Below are positions 17,285 through 26,803 of a DNA stretch of 64,000 bases, piece after piece. The notes under the pieces were generated by a model. The model made no database searches and had not been told where the DNA came from. It was given only the letters and a program-made list of their open reading frames with translations. This stretch comes from Paracoccaceae bacterium (GTDB taxonomy: Bacteria; Pseudomonadota; Alphaproteobacteria; Rhodobacterales; Rhodobacteraceae): the NCBI GenBank assembly GCA_958296035.1, contig OY282431.1, positions 124,001 through 188,000 on the forward strand, read 5' to 3'. Positions within the stretch are counted from its first letter, which is position 1. The number at the start of each line of letters is the position of its first letter. The position numbers and the translations under genes were made by a program.

Positions 17285-19111
17285 TTGATCGAGAACTCGC
17301 GAAAGTTGGAAATGCTGTATCTCGTCGGCGAAACAATCGACAAACACCGCGTGCAATATGGTAAGGCGACCGGCAGGCTCGTTCAGATCATGCGGGGCAT
17401 CTATATTGGTGCGGAGGATGACGCCGATGCTGTCCTTTTCGATCACGCGCTCCGAATTGCCGCCTATCTCTACCCGAACACCTATCTCTGCGGAGCCAGC
17501 GCCGAGCGACTGGCGCCGACGCCGGACAGGCGCCTCTTCCTGAGCGGCAGACGTAACGCACGCACGCGGCTGCGCGATCTGGAAATCGTACAAACGCGTT
17601 CCCCGATTGCGCCCGAAACCGAGACTGTTCAAACCGCCGACCCGATGGGGGAACTAGGGGTTCGACGCTCGACGCTGCGTTTTCGCTACCTGGAATCCTT
17701 TCGGCGGCGTAGTGAAGCGGGCGCCGCCATGCCGATCGAAATGCAAGCCGATATAGCCGCGCGTCTAGTCGAGGATGCCGGCGGAGAACAGGAGGCGATT
17801 ATCGAATGCCGGCAATTGGGCGAAGCCAATGGATGGCAGGCGGAGGCGGGGCGCGCGGAACAACTGATTATCACACCGTTGCGAGTGGCACCGGTGCCGA
17901 GAACAGCGCTTCATGTCGGATGGCACGGCAAAGAAATCGGCCTTCTGACACATGACGGATCGGCCCGGCGCTGGAAACCGACCGCAACCCAGGGTGCAAC
18001 GCCGGTGCGGGCTGGTCCGCCGGGTCGCCTGCCGCCATTCATCGAAAGCCTGCTGCCCGAAGGCTGGCTTGAGGGCGTGTTGAAGCCAAAGTCGGAGAAG
18101 GAACGGATAGCTGGAAAACGGTACATGTCAAACATCATCATTTCCGAGAACGAAGATGATCTTCTGGCTCTCCCGGCGGACGTTCTGGAAGGACGGCTCG
18201 AGTGGTTTGCGAGGGAGGGCAAGTTTTGCGGTGGCTACTTCGGGCCTTCGCCGTTATTCGACGAGACGCTGGAAGACCGCATTGCCGGACTATATGCGTC
18301 GGTTGCAACGCCACGACTGTCAGGCGTTCAGATCAAGGCGCCGATGAACCTCTCACATGACGGAATACTGCGGCCGGCACAGAAACAGCGTGCCTTTACG
18401 CATATCCTGAAACCATCGCCGGGCGCCGGTTTTGAAGAGATTGCCCAAGTCGAAGCAGCATGCCTGATCGCCGCTCAGGCCTGCGGATTTGAGACGGCCG
18501 CTCACGCAATCGTTTCGATGCCGGACGATTTGCCTGATGCGCTGCTGGTTGAGCGTTTCGATATCCGACAAGATCGCAACGATCGTCGCAACATCGCACT
18601 GGAAGACATGACATCTATTCGGGGGCTCGCGCCCTCGAACAAATACGACGGTTCCATCGAACAGGTCGCCCGGAGCCTGCGGGGAGTCTCCACTGACGCC
18701 GAAGCGGATGTCGCGATTTTGCATCGCCGGGCCGTATTCGCGTGGCTCATAGCCGATGGTGACTTTCACTTGAAGAATATGGCCGTCCTCAAAGTTGCGC
18801 CGGATGACGTAGAGAATTTCATGTCCATACGGTTGGCGCCGACCTATGATGCCGTGACGACACGGGTTTTTCCGGGACTTGCACAGGACGAGATGGCGCT
18901 TGCGCTAGCGGGCAAGAGGAACCGACTGACGTCCCGGGACTTCGTCCGGGCGGGTGTGACGATGGGTATTGATGCCCGTCAGGCTCGCGATTGTGTCCAC
19001 TCTCTGTGTAGCCGTCTGCGTGCGCATCTCGAAGGTCTTGAACCCGCCACCAGACGTGTGGGTCGTGCGCTGGGGATCTGGAGACAGAGAATCGAAACCA
19101 CTGCCGCCTAA
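17285..19111 (+). CDS. AbiEi-like / HipA fusion kinase
   Basis: This 608-residue protein has two parts. Residues 1 to about 135 resemble an AbiEi-type winged-helix antitoxin domain (GRLVQIMRGIYIGAED, YLYPNTYLCGASAERL). The rest is HipA-like: an N-terminal subdomain (ALHVGWHGKEIGLLTHD), then the kinase with FTHILKPSPGAGFEE, catalytic loop DGDFHLKN near residues 488-496 and APTYDAV (metal-binding Asp) near 518. HipA kinases phosphorylate aminoacyl-tRNA synthetases and cause growth arrest, normally restrained by HipB. No hipB is seen, and the fused N-terminus may replace it. The start is uncertain: TTG 17285, ATG 17312, or an ATG at 17278 with a better AGG site that is one base out of frame (see findings). 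Confidence 0.8.
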   Translation: MIENSRKLEMLYLVGETIDKHRVQYGKATGRLVQIMRGIYIGAEDDADAVLFDHALRIAAYLYPNTYLCGASAERLAPTPDRRLFLSGRRNARTRLRDLEIVQTRSPIAPETETVQTADPMGELGVRRSTLRFRYLESFRRRSEAGAAMPIEMQADIAARLVEDAGGEQEAIIECRQLGEANGWQAEAGRAEQLIITPLRVAPVPRTALHVGWHGKEIGLLTHDGSARRWKPTATQGATPVRAGPPGRLPPFIESLLPEGWLEGVLKPKSEKERIAGKRYMSNIIISENEDDLLALPADVLEGRLEWFAREGKFCGGYFGPSPLFDETLEDRIAGLYASVATPRLSGVQIKAPMNLSHDGILRPAQKQRAFTHILKPSPGAGFEEIAQVEAACLIAAQACGFETAAHAIVSMPDDLPDALLVERFDIRQDRNDRRNIALEDMTSIRGLAPSNKYDGSIEQVARSLRGVSTDAEADVAILHRRAVFAWLIADGDFHLKNMAVLKVAPDDVENFMSIRLAPTYDAVTTRVFPGLAQDEMALALAGKRNRLTSRDFVRAGVTMGIDARQARDCVHSLCSRLRAHLEGLEPATRRVGRALGIWRQRIETTAA

Positions 19112-19383
19112 CGACTGTGGTGCAACCGGATACAGGCCGGAGGATGGTCTGACGCGCATTCGGCCCGCTGGCGGGCGAAATTCTGTCTGGAAGGTCGACA
19201 ATAACGACCATGCCTAAGCTCGACTTTGTACAATCCCCCCCCCCTCAGGTCCATGTCCAGAAGATGTCGGCAGTGGCGATCTCTTCGAGAGCTTCGTCAA
19301 GCGGCAGCGCGAGGCTGCTCATGCCACCCCTATCATTCCTCCGGCGCCGCCGCGCCGAGAGAGAGCACAAGACGACCCCAAGT

Positions 19384-19408
19384 GAGGAATCTTGACCTGG
19401 CATTGACA
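19384..19408. repeat. Diverged IS21-like terminal sequence
   Basis: This 25-bp stretch begins GAGGAAT and ends GCATTGACA, as in the scar at 3841-3866, with a changed centre. A shorter similar string lies near 20746-20758. Only the ends of such elements remain. Confidence 0.35.
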
Positions 19409-19425
19409 CCCACCCGGTGTAAGCG

Positions 19426-19584
19426 GGCAGGGCCCTGTCGCAGTGGTTTGCGCGCCATGTCCCGGCCCGCGACGGTCGCCCGCACTAGCGAGCGCTTGTT
19501 GCCCTGGCGCGCCCGTTGCGGATTGCCTTGTGGCGTTATGTCACCTCGGGGCTGGTGCCGACCGGGGCGCAGCTGGCGTCCTGA
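19426..19584 (+). pseudogene. IS110-family transposase C-terminal remnant
   Basis: The frame ending at TGA 19584 reads ALVALARPLRIALWRYVTSG then LVPTGAQLAS, the characteristic tail of IS110-type transposases. An in-frame TAG interrupts it and no catalytic domain is present. Confidence 0.65.
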
Positions 19585-19740
19585 CGTAGAGGCGTGAGCA
19601 ACAGCAGTAAAACGAATTCCCGAGCGGCCCGACGGGGATAGCGCGGGATGCCGGGTGGATGTGTGACCGAACCGCAATTTGGACTGCAGCATGCAGCACC
19701 GGTTTGAAGAGGGGTCCTGTCCTTTGGGGCGTCCTGCCCA

Positions 19741-20636
19741 TTATCCAATAGTTGGCAGAACATTCAGTTTATTGAACGCACTCTCCGCTCCATTCTCCGC
19801 CATACGGCGCATGACTTGTGATCCGGTCGCCAGACGCGTGTAGCCTTCCCACACCACCTGGTGACCCGGTGGGCCATCATTCCTGCGGTTCAGGTAGCCC
19901 CCCATGCGCGCCACCAGCAAGAGCGCCCGACCCAGCGATATCTCCGACAACCCGAGCTTGTACTCGGCTAGTCGGCGCTCCCGCGCATAGTCAAGCAACA
20001 CCGCTATCTCGGCCTCCGACAGCAGGTCGCAGGCCGGCAACTCCGGCGTGTCCCGACCCATCAGCGTCAACGCAGACAGCCGCCCCGGCCGCAGAGCCCC
20101 AGGGCACGCGAGGCCAGATTGCCACACGCCACGCCCTTGCGGATCAGAAAGCGGGACATGCCCACCACCCGGCTCAAGGAAGCCTTCCGCTCGGCTTCAG
20201 TCCAGCCCAGCCAGCGCTCGCGGGCCCGCAGCCTCAGGGCCGGACTGGCAAACACAAAGCCCCCCAGCCAGCCGTGATCAGAGCCGATCAGATAGCGCAG
20301 CTGCCGGCCGGCATGCTGCACCGCACCCTGCGGATGCTCGTCATGCATGAGACGCGCCAGGAGCCGGGCCCGGTCGGTCACCGGCTCGAGGTGCAGGTTG
20401 TGGACCAGATCGGCGCGTTCGGGAACCGCCACCGGGGCCGGTATTGGATCGGCGGTCATCCATGGCCGCCGGGTGATGCCCGTATTGCGCCCGGCCGACG
20501 GCATCGGTTTTGGGTTGCTGCGGGGAAGCAAGCCGGCCATGGGCCGCATACCTTTGGTGCGGACAAGCGTAGAACTGCCACGTTGCGGCGCACCGAAAAC
20601 ATGACGTTCCGACCCGACAGTCCTGCCGCTCGCCAC
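19741..20636 (-). pseudogene. Third DruA-IS4 transposase, internally deleted
   Basis: Two overlapping minus frames are pieces of one gene. The upstream frame (20636 to 20067) carries a DruA/DUF4338 segment (SDHGWLGGFVFASPALRL, RERWLGWTEAE, SRFLIRKGVACGNLASRAL). The downstream frame (20127 to 19741) is the extreme C-terminus of the IS4 transposase (LLSEAEIAVLLDYARERRL, ALLLVARMGGYLNRRNDGPP). The whole DDE core is missing and a frameshift lies at the join. It is closer in pattern to the outer element than to the inner one. Confidence 0.75.
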
Positions 20637-20772
20637 GGCGGAAGCCGTTCAACCGACAAGACAGGATGCATCATGCAGGAGTAACCCACGACCAGGCCGA
20701 TCTTGCCTTGACAGGCGCCTCATAAGAGTGCGGTGGCGCGATGACCTGACCTGGCATTGCAGCTTCCTCTCA

Positions 20773-21855
20773 TCAGCCAACCTGGCCCCGATGCATCAGA
20801 AAATGATCGGCAAGCACGCATGTCATCATCGCCTCGCCAACAGGCACAGCCCGGATGCCAACACAAGGATCATGCCGTCCCCTGGTAACAACCGTGGTGG
20901 CTTCACCCGCAGTGGTTACCGACTTTTTGGGAATCAGAATCGACGAGGCCGGCTTGACAGCAAAGCGGACAATCACATCCTGACCCGAGGAAATGCCTCC
21001 CAAAATGCCACCTGCATTGTTGGTGGAAAAGGCAACCGAAGAGGTGCCAATAGCCGCAATCTCATCGGCATTGTCGCTCCCGCGCAGCCTGGCGGCCTCT
21101 ACGCCAGCACCGATTTCTACTGCCTTCACTGCGTTGATCGACATCATGGCAGCAGCCAAATCGCCGTCCAGCTTGCCATACAGCGGAGCCCCGAGCCCCG
21201 GTGGCACGCCTGACGCTCGGACTTCAATCGTGGCACCCACTGAATTCCCCGACTTTCTAATGGCGGCGAGGTAATCCTGCCAAACCTCGACGATCTCGGC
21301 ATCCGGAGACCAAAAGAGATTTCCGGGCACAATATCCAGATCGAAGTTGTCCCGGTTGACAGCATGTTCGCCGATGCGAACCAGGTAGCCGACGACTTTG
21401 ATATCCGGCGCAAGCTTGCGCAGCATGGCGCGTGCCACACCACCGGCAGCGACTCTGGAAGCGGTTTCTCTAGCCGAGGCGCGTCCGCCGCCACGATAGT
21501 CGCGCAGACCGTACTTGTGCCAGTATGTGTAATCGGCATGCCCTGGCCTGAATTTGTCCTTGATCTCAGAGTAATCCCGGGGCCGCTGATCAACATTGCG
21601 AATCATCAGCTGAATCGGGGTTCCCGTTGTATGCCCTTCGAACACACCGGAGAGGATTTCAACCCGGTCAGGTTCTCGACGCTGGCTCATATATCTGTTT
21701 TGCCCGGGACGCCGTCGGTCCAGCCATTCCTGGATATCGCCTTCGCTGAGGGGAATTGCAGGCGGACAACCATCGACGGTGACACCGATTGCCAGCCCGT
21801 GGCTTTCTCCCCAGGTCGTGAATCTGAACATTCTTCCAAATGTGTTGAATGACAT
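20773..21855 (-). CDS. aroC: Chorismate synthase
   Basis: This enzyme converts 5-enolpyruvylshikimate-3-phosphate to chorismate using reduced FMN, the last shikimate step. The 361 residues contain the family signatures [51 protein letters not shown] and [14 protein letters not shown]. The start is ATG 21855 ([20 protein letters not shown]), the usual N-terminus; 44 upstream in-frame codons do not look like AroC. It is complete and appears functional. Confidence 0.97.
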   Translation of the reverse strand: MSFNTFGRMFRFTTWGESHGLAIGVTVDGCPPAIPLSEGDIQEWLDRRRPGQNRYMSQRREPDRVEILSGVFEGHTTGTPIQLMIRNVDQRPRDYSEIKDKFRPGHADYTYWHKYGLRDYRGGGRASARETASRVAAGGVARAMLRKLAPDIKVVGYLVRIGEHAVNRDNFDLDIVPGNLFWSPDAEIVEVWQDYLAAIRKSGNSVGATIEVRASGVPPGLGAPLYGKLDGDLAAAMMSINAVKAVEIGAGVEAARLRGSDNADEIAAIGTSSVAFSTNNAGGILGGISSGQDVIVRFAVKPASSILIPKKSVTTAGEATTVVTRGRHDPCVGIRAVPVGEAMMTCVLADHFLMHRGQVG

Positions 21856-22033
21856 GGCTGGTTCCCACAGATGCAGTCGGCAGCATCCTCGAAATTGCTG
21901 CGGACGTTTGTTGTTACGGTATACAGGCTCGCAATGAGATGCTTTCGCGCAGTGTCCCGGTACATCTCGGCAATTGGCCAGGTCCATCAGTCATAGACAA
22001 GGCAAACCGCCATTCTTTCGAGGTTGCCGGGTC

Positions 22034-22993
22034 TCACCAGCGAAGAAAATTGCGGCGTAGCGTCGAAACAATGTCGACCCTTGCTTCCCGGACGGCAACA
22101 TACACGCCTGCAAAGAGAATGAGCAGGATTCCGGCTGACGCCAGAAAATCCGGAATTTCATCCCAGAAGAGGTAACCGTAAAACACTGCAGTGATCAACG
22201 CAACGTACTCGAACGGGGTCACCAGTCCGGATTCACCGAGCCTGTAGGCCTGTGATATAAGGTAAGCGCCGACAAAGTTCGTAATCCCTGTCACTGCGAT
22301 CAGAACAAGCTCATCGGTCTTTGGAATGGTCCAGGCCCTGAGCAGGAATTCAAGAGACGGATTTCCACTTCCCGCGAAGCGTCCGTGACCGACAAGAAGA
22401 CCAAACATTATCGCCGATACCAGAAACGTAATCTGTATGTAGAAGCTCATCGTGCTCGCCGGTTCGTCGAGACCAACACTTCTGGTTGTTGTATTCAGGA
22501 CAGCATAGGCGAAGGCGGCAATTAGAGGCAAAAGCAGTGTCCACTGGAAATCGCCGGTTCCTGGCCGAATAATCAGGAGGACACCGATCAGGCCTGCAGC
22601 AAGGGCTGCCCAGCGGCGACGATTGACTTTCTCATTCAGAAGGATTGCAGAGAATGCGGTAATCATGAGCGGAGCCGTGAAGTACACGGCGGCGGCGAGA
22701 CTAATCGGAACCGCGGCCAGGGCGCTGAAAAAGGAAAGTGTTGCAATCACCACCGCCAAGCCGCGATAGACATGCCACATGGGACGCTTGGTACGCAGGA
22801 GCCTCCAGCTTCCTTCGAGAGGAACCAGAACAGCTATAGTCAAGGGAAGCGATACAAGGGTGCGAATGAATATGATTTCGTGAAGAGGAAGGGAATCACT
22901 CAGCATCCTGACAATCGCATCGCCCAGCGAGAACGATGCTGCCGCGCCGATGGCGCAGAAAACAGCCAGCCTGCTTCGTGCAGCAAAATCCAC
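22034..22993 (-). CDS. EamA/DMT-family transporter
   Basis: The 319-residue protein has about ten hydrophobic helices arranged as two EamA repeats (GAAASFSLGDAIVRML and LPLIAAFAYAVLNTTTR each start a half). The GEFxALITxxFG-like segment of the second half is seen as TPFEYVALITAVFYGYLFW. Family members export amino acids or metabolites; the substrate cannot be read from sequence. GTG start at 22993. It is transcribed alone on the minus strand, between aroC and the ABC transporter. Confidence 0.88.
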   Translation of the reverse strand: MDFAARSRLAVFCAIGAAASFSLGDAIVRMLSDSLPLHEIIFIRTLVSLPLTIAVLVPLEGSWRLLRTKRPMWHVYRGLAVVIATLSFFSALAAVPISLAAAVYFTAPLMITAFSAILLNEKVNRRRWAALAAGLIGVLLIIRPGTGDFQWTLLLPLIAAFAYAVLNTTTRSVGLDEPASTMSFYIQITFLVSAIMFGLLVGHGRFAGSGNPSLEFLLRAWTIPKTDELVLIAVTGITNFVGAYLISQAYRLGESGLVTPFEYVALITAVFYGYLFWDEIPDFLASAGILLILFAGVYVAVREARVDIVSTLRRNFLRW

Positions 22994-23272
22994 AGTTCAC
23001 ATCCCGTAATCGTGCAGCAGATCCAAACCGATAACTGTCTGCCTGTCATTGGCCGGCAGGGTTTGCCAGACTCATACAGGCGCGCCTATAAACTAATTTG
23101 GGCAGCAGTACGCAATATCAACAATTGAAAATTGCCAGGACATGATCCCGCGGCGAGAAAGTCAGCAAGCGATTTTACCTGACAGTTGATTTCCCCGCGC
23201 AAAACCGCAGAAGTCGAAGGCAGTCCAGGGTGAAAAGGCAGAAATGGCTCCCGGAGAAAGGGCTCCTGCACC

Positions 23273-24082
23273 TCAGGTACTGATCAACGAGAGTCTGTCC
23301 CGCAGGTTGGCCTCGTCCTCATCGATCACGGGAACAGAGCCAAGCAAGCTTCGCGTGTATTCCTGCTCGGGAGCAGAGAAGATCTTCTCGACATCAGAGA
23401 ATTCAATGAGCCTGCCGCCATCAAACACTGCGACCCGGTCTGCAATGTTGCGAACCACCGAAATATCATGGGAAATGAACAGGTAGGTCAGGTTCCTGCT
23501 CCTGCGCAGGGTGGAGAGGAGCTTCAGGACACGTGCCTGGACCAGGACATCCAGTGCCGAGGTCGGTTCATCCAGCACGACAAGCTCAGACTGACAGGCA
23601 ATGGCCCGGGCAATGGCAACACGCTGCCTTTGACCACCCGACAGTGCCGCCGGGCTGCGCCGACCCATGCTCGCGTCGAGGCCAACTTCTTCCAGGAGCT
23701 GGTGTACGAGGTCGGCGCGGTCCGAAGGTGCGCAGTGTCCATGCACATCCAGTGCAAGCCGCAGCGAAGACTCGATGGTTCGTCTCGGGTTGAGCGCCGA
23801 ATAGGGGTTTTGCTGAACCAGCTGGATCATCCGCCGATGTCGCAGTTCCCGGCGGGAAGGCAGCACTTCGCCGCGAAAGAGAATCTCGCCGGAAGTCGGA
23901 GCATAGAGGCCGAGGATCAGGTTTGCTATCGTGGTCTTGCCGGAACCGCTTTCGCCCACGATGCCGATGCACTCGCCTTCTCCTACATCGAATGAAATAT
24001 CCTCTACGGCCGTGATCACACGTTTTCCGACCCGAAACTGCTTGGTCAAATTCCACAGCGACAGGAGAGGCAAACTGTTCAT
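23273..24082 (-). CDS. Oligopeptide-type ABC transporter ATPase (DppF/OppF-like)
   Basis: This 269-residue ATPase has Walker A GESGSGKTT, Q-loop LVQQNPYSALNP, signature LSGGQRQRVAIARAIA, Walker B LVVLDEPTSALD and the switch His in FISHDISVV. The order and the QNPYSALNPR motif are typical of the second ATPase of peptide/nickel transporters. Its ATG overlaps the stop of the preceding ATPase by four bases. It is the last gene of the transporter operon. Confidence 0.93.
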   Translation of the reverse strand: MNSLPLLSLWNLTKQFRVGKRVITAVEDISFDVGEGECIGIVGESGSGKTTIANLILGLYAPTSGEILFRGEVLPSRRELRHRRMIQLVQQNPYSALNPRRTIESSLRLALDVHGHCAPSDRADLVHQLLEEVGLDASMGRRSPAALSGGQRQRVAIARAIACQSELVVLDEPTSALDVLVQARVLKLLSTLRRSRNLTYLFISHDISVVRNIADRVAVFDGGRLIEFSDVEKIFSAPEQEYTRSLLGSVPVIDEDEANLRDRLSLIST

Positions 24083-24957
24083 GCCGCGATGTTCTCATGG
24101 TCAACCAAGGGTTCGTGATAGGCCTCGGAGACTTCATCAATGTCCGGAATGCCACTCCCGGTCAGGCGCGGGATCGCGGCAAGAAGTGCCCTGGTGTATG
24201 GGTGGCGCGGATTCTCGAAAATCGCCTTGGTGGGTCCACGTTCAACAATGCGCCCCTTGTAGATCACGTAAAGTCGGTCTGCGAATTCTCGAACCACGCC
24301 GAGATTGTGCGAGATAAACAATACCGATGTACCCCGCCGTTCAACAAGTTCGCGCATCAAATGCAGGGTTTGTGCCTGTACCGTAACATCCAGCGCAGTA
24401 CCGGGTTCATCAGCAAGCAGAAGCCGGGGTTCGTTGATCAGCGCCATGGCAATCATGACCCTCTGGTTCATGCCGCCGGACAGCTGGAAAGGATAACTCT
24501 CCAGGACCCTTGCAGGGTCGCCAATAGATACGTCGGCAAGAATGGCAACGCAGCGTTCTTCCGCTTCCCGCCGTTTGATGCTCGGCTGGCTGCGCCGCAA
24601 TACCTCGTGAAACTGACGACTGATCCTGTAGACCGGATTCAGCGCTACCGTCGGGTCCTGAAAGATCATCGAAATGTCAGTGCCGCGCAGACTGCGCCAT
24701 TCAGCAGGGGTCATGTCCTGCATCCTGCGTCCTTCAACGATCACTTCACCTGCAATCGTTGCAGAGGCCAGTTCCTGAAGTGTGCCCAGAACAATTCTTG
24801 CGGTCACAGATTTTCCGGAACCGCTTTCACCGACCAGCGCCACGCGTTCGCCGGGTCGGATGTCAAGGTCTATCCCGTGCAATACCTGGGTTGACCCCTC
24901 CCAGTTCGTAAAGGACAGGGTGAGGTTGCGGATGCTAAGGGTCAGGTCTTGCGTCAT
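24079..24957 (-). CDS. Oligopeptide-type ABC transporter ATPase (DppD/OppD-like)
   Basis: The 292-residue ATPase has Walker A GESGSGKSV, FQDPTVALNPVYRI, an LSGGMNQRVMIAMAL signature, Walker B LLLADEPGTALD and FISHNLGVV. The C-terminal HPYTRALLAAIPRL segment is the oligopeptide-transporter tail (oligo_HPY). It pairs with the neighbouring ATPase as a heterodimer that drives the permease. Both ends overlap neighbours by ATGA, so the operon is tightly coupled. Confidence 0.93.
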   Translation of the reverse strand: MTQDLTLSIRNLTLSFTNWEGSTQVLHGIDLDIRPGERVALVGESGSGKSVTARIVLGTLQELASATIAGEVIVEGRRMQDMTPAEWRSLRGTDISMIFQDPTVALNPVYRISRQFHEVLRRSQPSIKRREAEERCVAILADVSIGDPARVLESYPFQLSGGMNQRVMIAMALINEPRLLLADEPGTALDVTVQAQTLHLMRELVERRGTSVLFISHNLGVVREFADRLYVIYKGRIVERGPTKAIFENPRHPYTRALLAAIPRLTGSGIPDIDEVSEAYHEPLVDHENIAA

Positions 24958-25787
24958 TGGTCAGGGTTCAGCACTTCTCGCAAGACATCACCAACAAGAT
25001 TGAAAGCGAACACGGCAATCAGGATCGCCAGTCCCGGAAAGACCGTCAGCCACCAAATGTCGGGAAGATATTTCGTGCCATCCGCGACCATGGATCCCAG
25101 GTCGGGTGTCGGCGCCTGCACGCCGAGACCAAGGAAAGAAAGCGACGACGCAATCAGGATGACGAAGCCAAAATCCAGCGTCATCTTGGTAATGATTGCC
25201 GGGAGACAGTTTGGCAGGATTTCACGGAAAAGAATGTGCGGGACACTGGCACCGATAACCTCGGCTGCCAGGACATATCCTTCGACTTTTTCGCCCCGTA
25301 CAATATTGTAGACCAGCCGGGCGTACCAGGGCCACCACATGGCCGTCACAGCTATCATGCCGTTGACAAGCGTTGGTTCGAGCACACCCATGATAGCCAG
25401 TGCCAGGACCAGCGGCGGGATGGAAAGGAACACCTCTACAATCCGCATGAGGATATATTCCACCCAGCCTTCAAGATATCCGGCCAGCAGGCCAATCAGA
25501 ACGCCGATTGGTACCGAAATCCCGAGGACCACCACACCGAGGACAATGGCGATGCGGTAGGCATGGAAGATACGCGAAAGCTGATCCCTCCCGACTCCAT
25601 CCGTTCCGAGCAAGTACTCGGCGCTTGGTGGTCTGTTAGCATTCAGGAAGTCGACGACAGCTCCAGCGTGTTCCGGGTATGGCGAAATGAAATCAGCAAA
25701 CAGGGCAACGAATAGTACGAATCCAATGAGCAGAAGCCCAATCACGGATAGTGGATTGCGTACCAGGATGACGAATGTCCGCCTCAC
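24954..25787 (-). CDS. Peptide-type ABC transporter permease (DppC-like)
   Basis: The 277-residue inner-membrane permease has an OppC N-terminal segment (VRRTFVILVRNPLSVIGLL) and the EAA loop YVLAAEVIGASVPHILFREI with following ILPNCLP. The start is GTG 25787 inside GTGA, overlapping the upstream stop; the longer in-frame extension to 25955 lies inside the previous gene and is not credible. It forms the channel with the DppB-like subunit. Confidence 0.92.
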   Translation of the reverse strand: MRRTFVILVRNPLSVIGLLLIGFVLFVALFADFISPYPEHAGAVVDFLNANRPPSAEYLLGTDGVGRDQLSRIFHAYRIAIVLGVVVLGISVPIGVLIGLLAGYLEGWVEYILMRIVEVFLSIPPLVLALAIMGVLEPTLVNGMIAVTAMWWPWYARLVYNIVRGEKVEGYVLAAEVIGASVPHILFREILPNCLPAIITKMTLDFGFVILIASSLSFLGLGVQAPTPDLGSMVADGTKYLPDIWWLTVFPGLAILIAVFAFNLVGDVLREVLNPDQ

Positions 25788-26803
25788 CTGGATCGCTCCG
25801 CATAGCGGATACGGGGATTGATAAGGGTGACCAATACATCGACAATGATGTTGGCGATCAGGAATGTCGCCGAGATAATCATTACGGTGCCTACAATGGC
25901 ATTCAGGTCCTTCTGAAGGATAACACCCACGCCATAGCGAGATATCCCTGGCCATGCGAAAATGTTCTCGACAAGGAATGCGTTGCCCAGCAAGGCGGCA
26001 AAATCCAGTCCGATAATCGTCAATGAGGGAATAAGTGAAGGCTTCAGCGCGTAACTCCGCGCGATTCTCCGTTCGGGAAATCCGTAGGATTGTGCCATTT
26101 CGATATAGGGACTGTCATAGGTCTCGATCATATTGGACCTGGTCAGCCGCGCTGCCTGGCCGACTCCGGACAAGGAGAGAGCAAATGCCGGCAAGAACAG
26201 GTGGTGTAGTGCCGATACGAAGCCTCGCCAATGCCCTGCAAGCAGGGTGTCGATAACCATGAATCCAGTGACTGTCGGTATCGAAATGGTTTCGTGGATG
26301 CGTCCGGCAATTGGAAACAGGGGCAGGAAGTACGAAAGCATGAGCAGGAGCACGACTGCCCAAACAAAGGCAGGCGCAGATACGGTCAACAGCGTGATTA
26401 CGCGTATCAGATTGTCCGGCCAGCCGCCTCGATACCGGGCGGCCAGGACCCCCAGAGGCAGCCCGAGCGCAACCATGAAGAAACCTGCCAGCAAGACTAG
26501 CTCCAGTGTGGCAGGCAGGAACTGGGCGATATCGGTCATGACCGGGCGGTTGGTGTACAGCGAAATCCCGAGGTCACCCTGCATCAGTTCAGTCAGGAAA
26601 TGCCCGTATTGAATGATAACCGGCTGATCGAGATGCAGCACTTCCCGCATCTGGATAACCTGTTCCTCTGTGGCGCGCGGTCCGAGCGCTATCCGGGCCG
26701 GATCGCCCGGGATTACCCTGGCAATCAGGAATATCAGCAGGGAGACGCCCAGAAGGACCAACATCGTCGACCCCAGCCGGCGCGCGACACGTGATACGAT
26801 CAT
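25784..26803 (-). CDS. Peptide-type ABC transporter permease (DppB-like)
   Basis: The 339-residue protein has six or so membrane helices, an N-terminal TM (RLGSTMLVLLGVSLLIFLIA) followed by VIPGDPARIALGPRA, and the EAA region YIEMAQSYGFPERRIARSYA. This is the DppB/OppB layout. It heads the four-gene permease/ATPase operon, which lies 767 bp downstream of the binding-protein gene. Confidence 0.92.
   Translation of the reverse strand: MIVSRVARRLGSTMLVLLGVSLLIFLIARVIPGDPARIALGPRATEEQVIQMREVLHLDQPVIIQYGHFLTELMQGDLGISLYTNRPVMTDIAQFLPATLELVLLAGFFMVALGLPLGVLAARYRGGWPDNLIRVITLLTVSAPAFVWAVVLLLMLSYFLPLFPIAGRIHETISIPTVTGFMVIDTLLAGHWRGFVSALHHLFLPAFALSLSGVGQAARLTRSNMIETYDSPYIEMAQSYGFPERRIARSYALKPSLIPSLTIIGLDFAALLGNAFLVENIFAWPGISRYGVGVILQKDLNAIVGTVMIISATFLIANIIVDVLVTLINPRIRYAERSR

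Noticed and set aside
19235-19250. Run of about nine C residues, as a possible phase-variable tract
   Set aside because: It lies outside any recognisable coding frame, in decayed IS sequence, so no switching effect can be argued.
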